Positions 39,887 through 51,305 are shown, numbered from the stretch's first letter. The stretch: DNA of 64,000 nucleotides from Lysinibacillus fusiformis (GCF_016925635.1 NZ_CP070490.1:2858001-2922000), one strand, 5' to 3'. The notes: generated by a model not told the origin, from the letters alone. Numbers and translations are program-made.

Positions 39887-42294
39887 GCTTTTTGATAGCA
39901 GAGGTCATTGTAGATGTCTCTACTTACCATGTAGACCGTCCATTTGACTATCAAGTACCCGTAGAATGGATTAATGTCATAGAATTAGGATGTCGTGTTA
40001 AAGTACCATTTGGTCCAAGAAATGTCTTAGGTTTTATCGTTGGATTAAAAAAAGAAACGGATGTCCCGCTGAATAAACTAAAAGCAATCACTCAAATTTT
40101 AGATATGGAGCCAGTCCTGACAGAAGAGATGCTGCAAATGGCGAAGTGGTTGAAGAACGATACGATTTGTTATGAAATAGATGCCTTGCAAGTGATGTTA
40201 CCATCTGCACTTCGGGCCAAGTATGAAAAAATGGTTAAGCTACAGCAGGGTCAACAACTGCCACTAGAGGTACAGGCTATATTCGGTAAGCGTCAACAAG
40301 CTAATTTTAAAGAATTTGAACGAGCTGGTTTACTTCCTTTATTAAAAGAATTGGTTGCAGACAATATTGTTACCATTGAAAATGTTGTAAAGCAACAAGG
40401 GAATGTCAAGGAAATTCGGATGGTTCAAATTACAAAAGACCTGCAACTTGTTGAACAGGCTTTGGAACTGTCATCTAGGGCAGTTAAACAACGTCTATTA
40501 CTGCAATGGATGTGTCAACATCTAGGAGAAATAGCAACACCTCAGCAAATTTGTGAGGAAACCGGTGTCTCCTTATCGGTATTAGAGGCAGTGATTGACA
40601 AAGGAGCTGCTCATTTTATACAAGAAGAAGTGTTTCGTGATCCGTTTACAAAGGATGTATCACGTACAGATGCTTTACCGTTAACAGATGAGCAGCAAGT
40701 TGCGCTACAAGCTATTTCTACAGCTATGGAGCAACAGCAAGCGCAAACCTTTTTGTTACACGGTGTAACAGGGAGCGGTAAGACGGAGGTTTATTTACAA
40801 GCCATCCAACAGGTGCTAGATGATGGGAAAGAAGCTATTATGCTCGTACCTGAAATCTCTTTGACACCTCAAATGACTGAGCGATTCCGCAGCCGCTTTG
40901 GGGAGATGGTTGCTGTTATGCATAGTGGTTTATCTGTTGGTGAGAAATATGATGAGTGGCGCAGAATCCAACAAGGCAAAGTGAAAGTAGTGGTTGGTGC
41001 TCGTTCCGCTATTTTTGCTCCCTTTAGAAATATTGGCCTTATTATTTTGGATGAAGAACACGAATCAACATATAAACAAGAAGATTCTCCACGTTACCAT
41101 GCAAGGGATGTCGCCATTTGGCGTAGTGCGTTTTACAAATGTCCTATAATTTTAGGCAGTGCAACACCAGCGTTAGAGTCATTTGCAAGAGCCAAAAAGG
41201 GAGTGTATACGCTACTCTCATTAAAATACCGCGCTTTACATCAGGCTTTGCCGACTGTTTTTATAGCAGATATGCGTGAAGAGCTGAGACAAGGTAATCG
41301 TTCGATGTTTTCTCAATCACTAATTGAAGCGATCCGTTTAAGACTTGAGAAAAATGAGCAAATGGTGCTGTTTTTAAATCGTCGTGGCTATTCATCATTT
41401 GTACTCTGTCGAGATTGTGGGACAGTCGTCCAATGTCCAAATTGTGATATTTCCTTAACCTATCATCGAACAACTGAAAAATTGAAATGTCATTATTGTG
41501 GTTACGAGGAACATGTCCCTCAAACATGTCCGCAATGTCAAAGTGATCATATTCGTTATTTTGGTACAGGTACACAAAAAGTGGAAGAAGAGCTGTATAA
41601 GTTGTTCCCAGAGGCAAGAGTGTTACGTATGGATGTAGATACTACAAAGCATAAAGGGGCACATGAAGAGATATTGGAGACATTTGGAGCGGGTCAAGCA
41701 GATATTTTACTTGGGACTCAAATGATTGCAAAAGGTCTTGATTTTCCTAATATTACGCTAGTCGGTGTACTGAGTGCCGACACATCCTTACATTTACCTG
41801 ATTATCGGGCAGCAGAGCGTACATTTCAGCTATTAACACAGGTAAGTGGAAGGGCTGGGCGACATGATAAACCAGGGGAAGTCATCATCCAGACGTATAC
41901 ACCGGAGCATTATGCAATTGAATTGGCTAAAACGCAGGATTATGAACCATTTTATGAACGAGAGATGTTTTTACGACGACGTTCCAACTATCCACCCTAT
42001 TATTTTGTAGCTCTTATTCAAGTATCTCATGAAGATGTTATGATGGCTGCTGAATATGCAGGTCGAGTGGCGGATTGGTTGCGAGGAAACTTATCGAATC
42101 AAGTAGCCATTATAGGACCAACAACTGCGAGTATTGCTCGTCTCCAAAATAGATATCGTTATCAATGTTTGATAAAATATAAAATTGAACCAAATCTAAT
42201 TCCCGTGTTACAACGCCTACTTGCCATGTATAGAGCAGAGTGGATTAAACAAGGAATATTAATGACGGTAGATTTAGATCCGTCTACTATATAG
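39883..42294 (+). CDS. priA: Primosomal protein N' (replication restart helicase PriA)
   Basis: Superfamily 2 helicase that reloads the replisome at stalled forks; 803 residues. Order: N-terminal 3'-end-binding domain, winged helix, helicase core with Walker A GVTGSGKTEVYLQ and DEEH box LDEEHESTYKQ, and a zinc-binding insertion with four CxxC pairs (CRDC, CPNC, CHYC, CPQC) in the second lobe, then GTQMIAKGLDFPN and SGRAGR. Its start overlaps the coaBC stop, as in B. subtilis. Confidence 0.97.
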   Translation: MSFLIAEVIVDVSTYHVDRPFDYQVPVEWINVIELGCRVKVPFGPRNVLGFIVGLKKETDVPLNKLKAITQILDMEPVLTEEMLQMAKWLKNDTICYEIDALQVMLPSALRAKYEKMVKLQQGQQLPLEVQAIFGKRQQANFKEFERAGLLPLLKELVADNIVTIENVVKQQGNVKEIRMVQITKDLQLVEQALELSSRAVKQRLLLQWMCQHLGEIATPQQICEETGVSLSVLEAVIDKGAAHFIQEEVFRDPFTKDVSRTDALPLTDEQQVALQAISTAMEQQQAQTFLLHGVTGSGKTEVYLQAIQQVLDDGKEAIMLVPEISLTPQMTERFRSRFGEMVAVMHSGLSVGEKYDEWRRIQQGKVKVVVGARSAIFAPFRNIGLIILDEEHESTYKQEDSPRYHARDVAIWRSAFYKCPIILGSATPALESFARAKKGVYTLLSLKYRALHQALPTVFIADMREELRQGNRSMFSQSLIEAIRLRLEKNEQMVLFLNRRGYSSFVLCRDCGTVVQCPNCDISLTYHRTTEKLKCHYCGYEEHVPQTCPQCQSDHIRYFGTGTQKVEEELYKLFPEARVLRMDVDTTKHKGAHEEILETFGAGQADILLGTQMIAKGLDFPNITLVGVLSADTSLHLPDYRAAERTFQLLTQVSGRAGRHDKPGEVIIQTYTPEHYAIELAKTQDYEPFYEREMFLRRRSNYPPYYFVALIQVSHEDVMMAAEYAGRVADWLRGNLSNQVAIIGPTTASIARLQNRYRYQCLIKYKIEPNLIPVLQRLLAMYRAEWIKQGILMTVDLDPSTI

Positions 42295-42385
42295 TTAGCG
42301 TGAAATAATAGCATGATCATTTAAAAATTGTAAAAGAAACAATCAGTTAGTGCACTAGCTTTAAAGCAGAAATGAGGAAATAATA

Positions 42386-42880
42386 ATGGCCATAAAAAAA
42401 GTAATCGAAAACCCAGCAAAAGTACTATCAACACCGTGTGCTGAAGTGACAGAAATTAATGATGAAATTATTACATTACTTGATGATTTATATGACACAA
42501 TGGTGGAATATGATGGCGTAGGTATTGCTGCACCGCAAATAGATGTAGGGTTACGGGTAGCAATTGTTGAACTAGGTGAAGAACGTGATATTTTAGAAAT
42601 GATTAATCCAACTGTCGTTGAAACGGATGGAGCAGAAGTAGATATTGAAGGATGCTTGAGCTTTCCAGGGTTATATGGAGAAGTGGAACGTCCTAGTTAT
42701 GTCAAAATTGAAGCATGTGATCGTGAAGGACGTGTTTATGAATTAGAGGCAGGTGGCTTTGATGCCCGTGCAATTTTACATGAACTGGATCATTTAGATG
42801 GTGTGCTTTTTGATTCAAAAATCAAGCGTATTGTCACAGCAGAAGAACTAGAAGAAATGTACGCAGAAGAGGAGGAATAA
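42386..42880 (+). CDS. def: Peptide deformylase
   Basis: Metalloenzyme that removes the formyl group from nascent proteins. At 164 residues it has all three motifs: [15 protein letters not shown] (metal Cys) and HELDHLDG (two metal His and catalytic Glu). Its short length fits the type 1/DefA group. ATGAGGAAAT precedes the ATG. It lies directly upstream of fmt, whose product adds the formyl group, 1 base apart. Confidence 0.97.
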   Translation: MAIKKVIENPAKVLSTPCAEVTEINDEIITLLDDLYDTMVEYDGVGIAAPQIDVGLRVAIVELGEERDILEMINPTVVETDGAEVDIEGCLSFPGLYGEVERPSYVKIEACDREGRVYELEAGGFDARAILHELDHLDGVLFDSKIKRIVTAEELEEMYAEEEE

Positions 42881-42881
42881 A

Positions 42882-43823
42882 ATGACATCTATCGTTTTTA
42901 TGGGGACACCTGACTTCTCCGCACCTATTTTGCGTATGCTACATGATGAAGGTTATGCTATTAAAGCAGTTGTGACCCAACCAGATCGTCCGGTTGGGCG
43001 TAAGCGAGTACTAACACCGCCGCCTGTGAAGGCAACAGCTTTGGAACTTGGCTTACCTATTATTCAACCCGAAAAATTGTGTGGCTCTGAGGAGTTACAG
43101 CAAATTCTTGCTTTACAGCCCGATTTAGTGATAACAGCAGCATTTGGACAAATACTACCAAAAGAGCTATTGGATGCACCAGCTCTTGGCTGTATTAATG
43201 TCCATGCCTCACTATTACCAAAATATCGTGGAGGTGCTCCGATTCACCAAGCCATCATGGATGGTGAAAAAGAAACCGGGGTAACAATCATGTATATGGC
43301 AGAAAAGCTTGATGCGGGAGATATTATCTCTCAAAAAGCAATTCCTATTGAGGAAGATGATCATACTGGTGGACTTTTTGATAAGCTAAGCGTAGTGGGG
43401 TGTGACTTACTTAAGGAAACACTTCCTTCTATTATAAATGGTACAAATAACCGTACAGTTCAAGATGAGGCTCAAGTTACCTTTGCAAGTAATATTTCGA
43501 GGGAGCAGGAACGTATCGATTGGACAAACGATGCTGCTACTTTATACAATCAAGTGCGCGGTCTTCATCCGTGGCCTGTTGCTTATACGACTTTTGAGGA
43601 TGGTCATTTTAAAATTTGGTGGGCAACTATTGGCAAAAGTAAGCATGAGGCTAATCCAGGTACAGTGGTGGCAATCGAAAAAGATCATTTTGTGGTAGCA
43701 GCTGGCAATGGGACAACTTTAGCATTATATGATGTGCAACCAGCTGGTAAAAAGCGCATGACCGCAGAGGAATATTTACGTGGGACAGGTTCTAAATTAC
43801 AGATTGGGGACCAATTTCAATGA
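42882..43823 (+). CDS. fmt: Methionyl-tRNA formyltransferase
   Basis: Formylates initiator Met-tRNA using 10-formyltetrahydrofolate. At 313 residues it has the N-terminal formyltransferase domain ([32 protein letters not shown] with the catalytic Asn and His region) and a C-terminal OB-like tRNA-binding domain. AGAGGAGG lies upstream of the ATG within the end of def. It overlaps rsmB by ATGA. Confidence 0.97.
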   Translation: MTSIVFMGTPDFSAPILRMLHDEGYAIKAVVTQPDRPVGRKRVLTPPPVKATALELGLPIIQPEKLCGSEELQQILALQPDLVITAAFGQILPKELLDAPALGCINVHASLLPKYRGGAPIHQAIMDGEKETGVTIMYMAEKLDAGDIISQKAIPIEEDDHTGGLFDKLSVVGCDLLKETLPSIINGTNNRTVQDEAQVTFASNISREQERIDWTNDAATLYNQVRGLHPWPVAYTTFEDGHFKIWWATIGKSKHEANPGTVVAIEKDHFVVAAGNGTTLALYDVQPAGKKRMTAEEYLRGTGSKLQIGDQFQ

Positions 43824-45181
43824 GTAAAAAAAGTGTAGTGATTTGGGATGGCAATGTACGAGATGCCGCATTATCAATTCTCTTAGCAGTTGATAAAAAT
43901 CAGGCCTATAGCAACTTACTGCTAAATGAAACAATTAAACGACATAAAATTGAAGCAAAAGATCGTGCTTTATTAACTGAAATAACGTATGGTACTTTAC
44001 AGCATAAAATGACGCTTGATTATTATTTAGAGCCGTTTATTCGCGGTTCAATCGATCATTGGGTGCGCTGGTTATTAAGAATATCGTTGTATCAAATCCA
44101 TTATTTAACACGTATCCCTCCACACGCTGCAGTAAACGAGGCAGTAGAAATTGCCAAGCGTCGAGGACATCGTGGGATTGCTTCGACGGTCAATGGCGTA
44201 TTAAGATCGGTGTTACGCAGTGGAGTCCCTTCAACAGATGACATAGCAGATTCAATTGAGCGTCTTTCTATTGAAACAAGTCATCCAGTTTGGCTAGTAC
44301 AACGATTTGTTGATAACTACGGTCTGGAAGTAGCGACTGAAATGTTGCATGAAAATAATAGACCACCTGTGCAGACAGTGCGTGTTAATACAACAAAAGC
44401 AACTGTTGAGCAAGCTATTGCCGAGTTAGAGGCAGAAGGATTAACTGCTAAGCAAAGCGATGTTATACCAGAGTGCTTACACATTACAAACGGTCAACCA
44501 GCTCGTACAAAAGCCTTCAAAGAAGGTATGATTACTATTCAGGATGAAAGTTCAATGATACCTGCTAACGTGCTAAATCCATCTCCAGGTATGCGTGTCT
44601 TGGATATGTGCGCGGCACCTGGTGGAAAAACAACACATATAGCCGAAATAATGAAAAATGAAGGTTCCATTTTAGCAACAGACCTTCATCCACATAAATT
44701 AGATTTAATCGACCATAATACAGAGCGTCTAGGGCTTGATATTGTTGAAACAGCCCCAATCGATGGACGGAAAGCACCGGAATTTTTACAAGCAGCGTCT
44801 TTTGATGCTATTTTAGTCGATGCACCGTGTAGTGGATTAGGGGTTATGCGACGTAAGCCAGATATTAAATATACAAAGCGAGAAGAAGATTTAGAAAGTC
44901 TTCAAAAAATCCAGTTAGCTTTACTCGATGCAGCTACGAAAGTATTGAAAATAGATGGTAAGCTTGTATATAGTACGTGTACAGTCGACATAGAGGAAAA
45001 CGAAGGCACAGTGAAAGCCTTTTTAACAGCACATCCAGAAATGGAAGCTATACAACTAGAATCTTTACCAACAAAATTAGCGGAAAAGCAAGCTAATGGC
45101 ATGCTTCAAGTCTTTCCACAAGACTTTGGCAGTGACGGTTTCTTTGTCGCCGCCTTTCGTAAAAAAGGAGAATCCAACTAA
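43820..45181 (+). CDS. rsmB: 16S rRNA (cytosine(967)-C(5))-methyltransferase RsmB
   Basis: SAM-dependent methyltransferase of 453 residues. The first ~135 residues form a NusB-like RNA-binding domain; the rest is the RsmB/Nop2 catalytic fold with [14 protein letters not shown] (SAM binding), [16 protein letters not shown] (motif IV Cys) and [12 protein letters not shown] (motif VI catalytic Cys). It lies between fmt and rlmN, with a 4-base overlap upstream and a 1-base overlap (TAATG) downstream. Confidence 0.96.
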   Translation: MSKKSVVIWDGNVRDAALSILLAVDKNQAYSNLLLNETIKRHKIEAKDRALLTEITYGTLQHKMTLDYYLEPFIRGSIDHWVRWLLRISLYQIHYLTRIPPHAAVNEAVEIAKRRGHRGIASTVNGVLRSVLRSGVPSTDDIADSIERLSIETSHPVWLVQRFVDNYGLEVATEMLHENNRPPVQTVRVNTTKATVEQAIAELEAEGLTAKQSDVIPECLHITNGQPARTKAFKEGMITIQDESSMIPANVLNPSPGMRVLDMCAAPGGKTTHIAEIMKNEGSILATDLHPHKLDLIDHNTERLGLDIVETAPIDGRKAPEFLQAASFDAILVDAPCSGLGVMRRKPDIKYTKREEDLESLQKIQLALLDAATKVLKIDGKLVYSTCTVDIEENEGTVKAFLTAHPEMEAIQLESLPTKLAEKQANGMLQVFPQDFGSDGFFVAAFRKKGESN

Positions 45182-46323
45182 TGGTGGATCAAGAGAAATT
45201 TAATGAACGTATTAACGATTTAGTTGAAGAAGCGGAAGAAAAGCCCGTTCGACGTGAAAAAAAAGAAAAACCAAATTTAAAAGAATCCATTTATTCTTTA
45301 CAGCCTCATCAATTAGAAGAATGGTTAAAGGAAAATGGCGAAAAGCCTTTCCGTGCTGCTCAAATTTTTGACTGGTTGTATAATAAACGTGTAAAGACAT
45401 TTGAAGAAATGTCAAACCTTTCAAAGGGATTACGCGAAAAGCTAACTGCAAATTTTGCATTATCCACACTATCAACCATTATTAAACAAGAATCTAAAGA
45501 TGGTACCATTAAATTTTTATTTCAATTACAGGATGGTTATTCAATAGAAACTGTATTAATGCGCCATGAGTATGGAAATTCTGTTTGTGTAACTACACAA
45601 GTTGGCTGTCGAATTGGCTGTACGTTTTGTGCTTCTACTTTAGGTGGTTTGAAGCGACATTTATTGGCAGGAGAAATTGTGGAGCAAGTTGTCAAAGTGC
45701 AGCAAACATTAGATGAATTGGGCGAGCGAGTATCACATATTGTCATTATGGGTATTGGCGAACCTTTCGATAATTATGATGCAATGATGAACTTCTTAAA
45801 AGTGATCAACCATGAAAAAGGTTTAAATATCGGTGCACGTCATATTACAGTATCAACATCTGGTATTGTTCCGAAAATTTATCAATTTGCAGATGAACAA
45901 TTACAAATTAACTTTGCTGTTTCGCTGCATGCACCAAATCAGGAAGCACGTCAAAAGCTCATGCCAATTGCTCGTGCTTATAAATTGGAAGAATTAATGG
46001 AAGCTGTGCGATACTATACTAAAAAAACAGGTCGACGAGTGAGTTTTGAGTATGGATTAATGTCTGGCGAAAATGACTCAGTAGAAATTGCTGAAGAGTT
46101 ATCTGCATTAATTAAAGGAATTAAATGTCATGTCAACTTAATCCCTGTAAACTATGTACCAGAACGTGATTATGTTCGTACGTCTCGTAGTCAAATTTTT
46201 GCTTTTGAAAAAACATTAAAGAAAAATGGTATTAACGTAACGATCCGCCGAGAGCAAGGTTCAGATATCGCTGCTGCGTGTGGTCAATTACGTGCACAAG
46301 AGAGATCTGAAGAAACGAGGTGA
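45181..46323 (+). CDS. rlmN: 23S rRNA/tRNA adenine C2-methyltransferase RlmN
   Basis: Radical SAM enzyme that methylates A2503 of 23S rRNA and some tRNAs. At 380 residues it has the [4Fe-4S] motif [14 protein letters not shown]-binding [10 protein letters not shown] and the second catalytic Cys near the end ([10 protein letters not shown]). A charged N-terminal extension of about 30 residues ([15 protein letters not shown]) precedes the usual start of homology ([14 protein letters not shown]). GGAG lies 8 bases before the ATG, which supports the long form. Confidence 0.95.
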   Translation: MVDQEKFNERINDLVEEAEEKPVRREKKEKPNLKESIYSLQPHQLEEWLKENGEKPFRAAQIFDWLYNKRVKTFEEMSNLSKGLREKLTANFALSTLSTIIKQESKDGTIKFLFQLQDGYSIETVLMRHEYGNSVCVTTQVGCRIGCTFCASTLGGLKRHLLAGEIVEQVVKVQQTLDELGERVSHIVIMGIGEPFDNYDAMMNFLKVINHEKGLNIGARHITVSTSGIVPKIYQFADEQLQINFAVSLHAPNQEARQKLMPIARAYKLEELMEAVRYYTKKTGRRVSFEYGLMSGENDSVEIAEELSALIKGIKCHVNLIPVNYVPERDYVRTSRSQIFAFEKTLKKNGINVTIRREQGSDIAAACGQLRAQERSEETR

Positions 46324-46329
46324 CCAGTA

Positions 46330-47079
46330 TTGGAATACACAGTCGAAAGTGATATTGGTTTAAAACGATCCATTAATGAGGACCGTGCTGCATTCTTTAA
46401 ACGTCCAGATGGGCTTGCACTAGCACTTGTAGCAGACGGCATGGGTGGTCATAATGCTGGTGATGTAGCAAGTGATATGGCAATCAAACAGATGGAATCC
46501 TTTTTTTTACAGGCAGACACACATCATTTTGTATCCACAACATCAAAAAAAGAATGGTTATTACAAACAGTTAAGCAATTGAATAAAACTATATATGACT
46601 ATTCTTTATCACATGAAGACTGTAAAGGAATGGGCACGACGTTTATTGCGGTGTTAATCGAAGAACAACATTGCTTCATTGCACATGTTGGAGATAGTCG
46701 TGTGTATTATTTCTTTGAAGATGGTGCACAACAAATAACAAGAGATCATTCATATGTGAACGTCTTGGTTGAAAATGGTGAGATAAGCGAAGAAGAAGCT
46801 TTGACACATCCAAAGAAAAATTTCATCTTAAAGGCAGTTGGAACAGAGGAAACAATTGAACCAGACTTTTATGAAGTAGATTTAGCATCAGAATCGTATT
46901 TACTCATTTGTTCAGACGGATTAAGCAATAAACTAACTGTTTATGAAATGGCATCTATTATTACGTATCCAGATTCCATTGGGGAGAAGGGACGTAAACT
47001 TGTAGAATTAGCAAATGCCAGCGGGGGAGAAGACAACATCTCCCTCGTGCTACTAACAAAAAAGGATGAGGAGGTGTAA
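46330..47079 (+). CDS. prpC: Stp1/PrpC family PP2C-type protein phosphatase
   Basis: Metal-dependent Ser/Thr phosphatase of 249 residues that opposes the kinase encoded next. PP2C motifs are complete: SINEDRAAF, ADGMGGHNAGDVAS, AHVGDSRVY, SDGLSN and GEDNISLVL. The start is TTG at 46330, with GAGGTGA 7-8 bases upstream, giving MEYTVESDIG. It is followed by prkC after 2 bases. Confidence 0.95.
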   Translation: MEYTVESDIGLKRSINEDRAAFFKRPDGLALALVADGMGGHNAGDVASDMAIKQMESFFLQADTHHFVSTTSKKEWLLQTVKQLNKTIYDYSLSHEDCKGMGTTFIAVLIEEQHCFIAHVGDSRVYYFFEDGAQQITRDHSYVNVLVENGEISEEEALTHPKKNFILKAVGTEETIEPDFYEVDLASESYLLICSDGLSNKLTVYEMASIITYPDSIGEKGRKLVELANASGGEDNISLVLLTKKDEEV

Positions 47080-47081
47080 GA

Positions 47082-49070
47082 ATGCTTGTAGGTAAAAGAA
47101 TTAGTGACCGTTATAAAATTATAGAACTCATTGGTGGCGGAGGTATGTCCAATGTTTATTTAGCACATGATATGATCTTAAATCGTGATGTAGCCATTAA
47201 AATATTACGCTATGATTTTTCCAATGAGGATGAATTACATCGACGTTTTCAACGTGAGGCACTGTCTGCTACAAGTCTTACACATCCGAATATTGTTAGT
47301 GTTTATGATGTAGGTGACGATGGAGATCTACATTATATTGTGATGGAATATGTTCAAGGAAAAACATTAAAGCAGTACATACAAGAATTTGCACCGATTT
47401 CTCCTGCGAGAAGTGTGCATATTATGAAGCAATTAACATCTGCCATTGCCAATGCCCATGAAAACCATATTATCCACCGTGATATTAAACCGCAAAATAT
47501 TTTAATGGATGCAGAAGGCAATGTGAAAATTACGGATTTTGGTATTGCCATGACGTTAAGTGCTACATCGTTTACTCAAACAAACTCTGTGCTTGGTACG
47601 GTGCATTATTTATCGCCAGAGCAAGCTCGTGGTGGTACGGCTACAAACAAATCGGATATTTATGCACTCGGTATTGTGTTGTATGAATTATTAACAGGTG
47701 AACTTCCATTTTCTGGTGAATCGGCTGTTTCAATTGCACTTAAGCATTTACAAGCAGAAACGCCTTCTGTCCGTGCTTTTGATGCAACGATTCCTCAGAG
47801 CTTGGAAAATGTAGTACTAAAGGCTACTGCCAAAGATGCGTCCCATCGTTATACTACAGTGGAAGAAATGTATGAAGATTTGGAAACCGTTCTATCACCA
47901 TCTAGAATCAACAATCCCAAATTTGTCATACCTGTGGATAATGATGTGACGAAGGCTATTCCCATCATTAAAGAGCAGATGCATAAAAAAGACGAAGATT
48001 TAACCAAAACAAGAGTGATTGAACCGATTATGGAAGCTAAAGCTCCATCTCAACCACAGCCTAAAAAGCCTGTAGAAAAACCAGTTCCCGTTAAGGCAAA
48101 GAAGAAAAATTGGCCAAAGTATGTTGCAGGACTATTTATTGCAGCGATTGTCATTTTCTTATTCTTTATATTTGCAAAAGATTTATTTAGCCCGAAAAAA
48201 GTGGCTATACCGGATGTAGTAAACTTAACAATAGAGGAAGCGACAAAAAAATTAGAAGCAGATGGATTTGTTGTTGGTGAAGAGCATCAGGAGCGAAATC
48301 ATGAGGAAATTGAAAAGGGAAAGGTCATTGAAACGGACCCAGCAAAGAATTCATTACGTGAAAAAGGCTCAGAGGTAGACTTAATCGTTAGTTTAGGTGT
48401 AGAGATGACGACTGTAGATAATTATGTGGGTCAGAATTATAGTCAGGTGGAAGCTTTATTGAAAGGTAAGTATAAAGATGTAATAAAAGAGGATGTTCCT
48501 TCGCGTGAACCAGAAGGCAGGATTATTGAGCAAAGTATTCCAGCGGATACAGAAGTAGTAGCAAAAGAGGAAACCATCACGTTTAAAGTAAGCCAAGGAG
48601 TTAGGATGGTAAGGGTTGAAAACGTTGTAAATTATACGAAAGCTGATATGGATGACTATGTGAATAGAGTGGGGCTTAATTGGCGTATATCTCGTGAAGA
48701 ATATCATGAGTCGATCCCAGCTGGCAGTGTAATTTCGCAATTGACAAAAGCGGGTACTATGGTAGAAGAAGGTTCTATGCTATCGGTTGTAATAAGTAAA
48801 GGACCAGCGAAACAACCTGATAAACTACGTCTCATACCTGTAGAAATTGAGTATAAACCTACAGAAGAGGGAATAGCTCAAAACATTCGAATTGAAATTC
48901 AAGATAAAAATCATACATTGTCTGAACCTGTTGAAGTATTTGAAATTTTAAGTGATACGCCATACAACATTCAGCTTACAATTGAAGATGGCAAAGATGC
49001 GAGTTATAGAATAATCCGTGACTCAGAAATAATTTTAGAAGGCAAAGTTAATTATAATGATGTCGATTAA
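47082..49070 (+). CDS. prkC: Stk1/PrkC family Ser/Thr protein kinase with PASTA repeats
   Basis: Membrane eukaryotic-like kinase of 662 residues; in Bacillus it senses muropeptides and triggers spore germination. Order: kinase domain (about 1-270) with GGGGMSNVY loop, VAIKIL lysine, HRDIKPQN catalytic loop and DFG; a juxtamembrane stretch; one membrane helix (about 345-365); three PASTA repeats (starting VAIPDVVNLT, VEMTTVDNYV and VRMVRVENVV); and a C-terminal beta-rich domain of about 85 residues, as in B. subtilis PrkC. GAGGAGGTG precedes the ATG. It is encoded with its phosphatase prpC. Confidence 0.96.
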   Translation: MLVGKRISDRYKIIELIGGGGMSNVYLAHDMILNRDVAIKILRYDFSNEDELHRRFQREALSATSLTHPNIVSVYDVGDDGDLHYIVMEYVQGKTLKQYIQEFAPISPARSVHIMKQLTSAIANAHENHIIHRDIKPQNILMDAEGNVKITDFGIAMTLSATSFTQTNSVLGTVHYLSPEQARGGTATNKSDIYALGIVLYELLTGELPFSGESAVSIALKHLQAETPSVRAFDATIPQSLENVVLKATAKDASHRYTTVEEMYEDLETVLSPSRINNPKFVIPVDNDVTKAIPIIKEQMHKKDEDLTKTRVIEPIMEAKAPSQPQPKKPVEKPVPVKAKKKNWPKYVAGLFIAAIVIFLFFIFAKDLFSPKKVAIPDVVNLTIEEATKKLEADGFVVGEEHQERNHEEIEKGKVIETDPAKNSLREKGSEVDLIVSLGVEMTTVDNYVGQNYSQVEALLKGKYKDVIKEDVPSREPEGRIIEQSIPADTEVVAKEETITFKVSQGVRMVRVENVVNYTKADMDDYVNRVGLNWRISREEYHESIPAGSVISQLTKAGTMVEEGSMLSVVISKGPAKQPDKLRLIPVEIEYKPTEEGIAQNIRIEIQDKNHTLSEPVEVFEILSDTPYNIQLTIEDGKDASYRIIRDSEIILEGKVNYNDVD

Positions 49071-49081
49071 GGAGGAATTGG

Positions 49082-49966
49082 ATGGCGCAAGGCCAAATAA
49101 GAAAAGCATTAAGCGGTTATTATTATGTATTTGATGGACATCAACTGATTCAATGTCGAGGACGTGGAGTATTTCGTAATCGTGGCGAATCGCCACTTGT
49201 CGGCGATATTGTAGAGTATACAATGGAAACAGAAGGTTCTGATGGGACTATACAAAAGATTTTAGAGCGTCAAAATGAGTTGGTGCGTCCACCAATTGCT
49301 AATATTGATCAAGGCATTTTGGTATTTTCCGTAAAAGAGCCCAATTTCAATACCATTTTACTGGATCGCTTTTTAGTTGTGTTAGAATCATTCCATGTAC
49401 ACCCTATTATTTGTTTAACAAAAATGGATCTGCTAGAAAATGACGAACGTGCGGAATTACAAAATTATATAGCAGATTATGAAAGCATGGGCTATACAGT
49501 TTTGCAAACATATAAAGATGAAGAAGAATTAGTTGAACGATTACGTCCTATTTTAAAGGAAAAAACCACTGTTCTAGCTGGCCAATCAGGCGTTGGGAAA
49601 TCAACCTTGCTCAATACACTCATTCCAGAGTTGAACTTAAAAACTGATATTATATCCCAAAGCTTAGGACGAGGAAAACATACCACTCGTCATGTCGAAT
49701 TGATAGAGGTCTGTGATGGTTTATTGGCAGATACGCCTGGATTTAGTTCCTTTGATTTTGACGAAATTGATAAAGAAGAATTAGGTGTATGTTTTCCTGA
49801 AATGGCTAGAGTAGCGGATAATTGTAAATTCAGAGGATGCTTACACTTGAAAGAGCCCAAATGTGCAGTAAAGGCAGCAGTAGAATCAGGAGAAATTCGG
49901 GACTACCGCTACAAGCATTATGAACAATTTATGCAAGAAATTATGGATCGAAAGCCGAGGTATTAA
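49082..49966 (+). CDS. rsgA: Small ribosomal subunit biogenesis GTPase RsgA
   Basis: Circularly permuted GTPase that checks late 30S assembly. At 294 residues it has an N-terminal OB fold, then G4 (TKMD) before G1 (GQSGVGKSTLLN), G2 and G3 (DTPGFSS), and a C-terminal zinc site with the CKFRGCLH...C pattern. AAGGAGG lies 7 bases before the ATG. In B. subtilis the product (CpgA) is a substrate of the kinase encoded just upstream. Its TAA shares a base with the rpe ATG. Confidence 0.96.
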   Translation: MAQGQIRKALSGYYYVFDGHQLIQCRGRGVFRNRGESPLVGDIVEYTMETEGSDGTIQKILERQNELVRPPIANIDQGILVFSVKEPNFNTILLDRFLVVLESFHVHPIICLTKMDLLENDERAELQNYIADYESMGYTVLQTYKDEEELVERLRPILKEKTTVLAGQSGVGKSTLLNTLIPELNLKTDIISQSLGRGKHTTRHVELIEVCDGLLADTPGFSSFDFDEIDKEELGVCFPEMARVADNCKFRGCLHLKEPKCAVKAAVESGEIRDYRYKHYEQFMQEIMDRKPRY

Positions 49967-50637
49967 TGATGATACAAATAGCACCATCAATTTTAGCAGC
50001 GAATTTTGCAAAGTTAGGTGAAGAAGTAAAGGTAGTAGAACAAGCAGGTGCACAACTTATTCATATTGATGTAATGGATGGTCACTTTGTACCGAATATT
50101 TCATTTGGCTCCATCGTATTAGATGCTATCCGTCCATTAACAAAATTACCATTAGATGTGCATTTAATGATAGAAAATCCAGATCAATATATTGAACAGT
50201 TCGCAAAAGCTGGAGCAGACTATATTACAGTACATGTAGAAGCATGCCGTCATCTACATCGAACAATTCAATTAATCCGTTCTTATGGTGTAAAAGCTGG
50301 TGTTGTATTAAATCCACATACACCTATAGAGTCTATACAACACGTTTTAGAAGATATCGATATGGTATTATTAATGACTGTAAATCCAGGGTTTGGTGGA
50401 CAAAAGTTTATCCATTCTGTTGTGCCTAAAATAGAAGCATTATCAGCAATTATTAAAGAGAGAGGCTTAGCTATTGCCATTGAAATTGATGGTGGTATTA
50501 CTGCTGAAACAATTGTTCCATGTGCACAGGCTGGAGCGACTATTTTTGTAGCAGGATCAGCCATCTATAGTAAAGAGGATCGAACAGCTGCCCTTCAAGA
50601 GATTTTATTGGCTGGCGAGGCAGCGATTAAAGAATGA
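49966..50637 (+). CDS. rpe: Ribulose-phosphate 3-epimerase
   Basis: Interconverts ribulose 5-phosphate and xylulose 5-phosphate in the pentose phosphate pathway. A TIM barrel of 223 residues with metal and catalytic residues in HIDVMDGHFVPN, DVHLMIENP, VNPGFGGQKF and EIDGGI. It is coupled to rsgA and overlaps thiN by ATGA, the order seen in B. subtilis. Confidence 0.96.
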   Translation: MMIQIAPSILAANFAKLGEEVKVVEQAGAQLIHIDVMDGHFVPNISFGSIVLDAIRPLTKLPLDVHLMIENPDQYIEQFAKAGADYITVHVEACRHLHRTIQLIRSYGVKAGVVLNPHTPIESIQHVLEDIDMVLLMTVNPGFGGQKFIHSVVPKIEALSAIIKERGLAIAIEIDGGITAETIVPCAQAGATIFVAGSAIYSKEDRTAALQEILLAGEAAIKE

Positions 50638-51287
50638 CGACAGTCGTTGTTTGTGCAGGTGGTCCAAAAAATGAGCTTTGTTCATTTTCGTCATTTCAGC
50701 AACAACAGGATGTTGTGTTTATCGGGGCAGATCGTGGCGCTTTATATTTAATTGAGCAGGGAATTACTCCTCATGCCATTGTTGGTGATTTTGATTCTTT
50801 AACAGATGAAGAATATCGACAAGTGATGGCACAAACCAATGATCAACAACGTTTTCAAGAAGAGAAAAATGAAACAGACACGGACTTAGCTTTGCTCAAA
50901 GCCTATACGTATGAACCGCAAGAAATTGTTTTGACAGGTGTGACAGGTGGGCGTTTAGATCATTATGAGGCAGCCGTTCGTTCCATTTATCGATTACAAA
51001 AGGAGCATCCTCAAATTGAGCTAAAGATTATCAATCACTCAAATATGTTGCAATTTTTACTACCAGGTACACATACTATTTATGCGGATGATCGATACCG
51101 ATACTTGTCTTTTTTCGCTCACGAGGAGCCTATTCAAGATGTAACATTACGACAAGTAAAATATGAAACAACGAATGAGGAAATTTCTTTAGGAACATCT
51201 CGATTTACAAGTAATGAAATAATAGGAACTTCAGGGTCTATATCTTTCTCGCAAGGCATATGTTTAATGATAAGAAGCATAGATTAG
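50634..51287 (+). CDS. thiN: Thiamine diphosphokinase
   Basis: Transfers pyrophosphate from ATP to thiamine. At 217 residues it has the conserved VGDFDSL, ETDTDLALLKA and GVTGGRLDH motifs of the catalytic domain and a C-terminal beta-sandwich thiamine-binding domain. It starts within the rpe stop and lies before spoVM, as YloS does in B. subtilis. Confidence 0.94.
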   Translation: MTTVVVCAGGPKNELCSFSSFQQQQDVVFIGADRGALYLIEQGITPHAIVGDFDSLTDEEYRQVMAQTNDQQRFQEEKNETDTDLALLKAYTYEPQEIVLTGVTGGRLDHYEAAVRSIYRLQKEHPQIELKIINHSNMLQFLLPGTHTIYADDRYRYLSFFAHEEPIQDVTLRQVKYETTNEEISLGTSRFTSNEIIGTSGSISFSQGICLMIRSID

Positions 51288-51305
51288 CGTAAGGGGGAGA
51301 GAGTC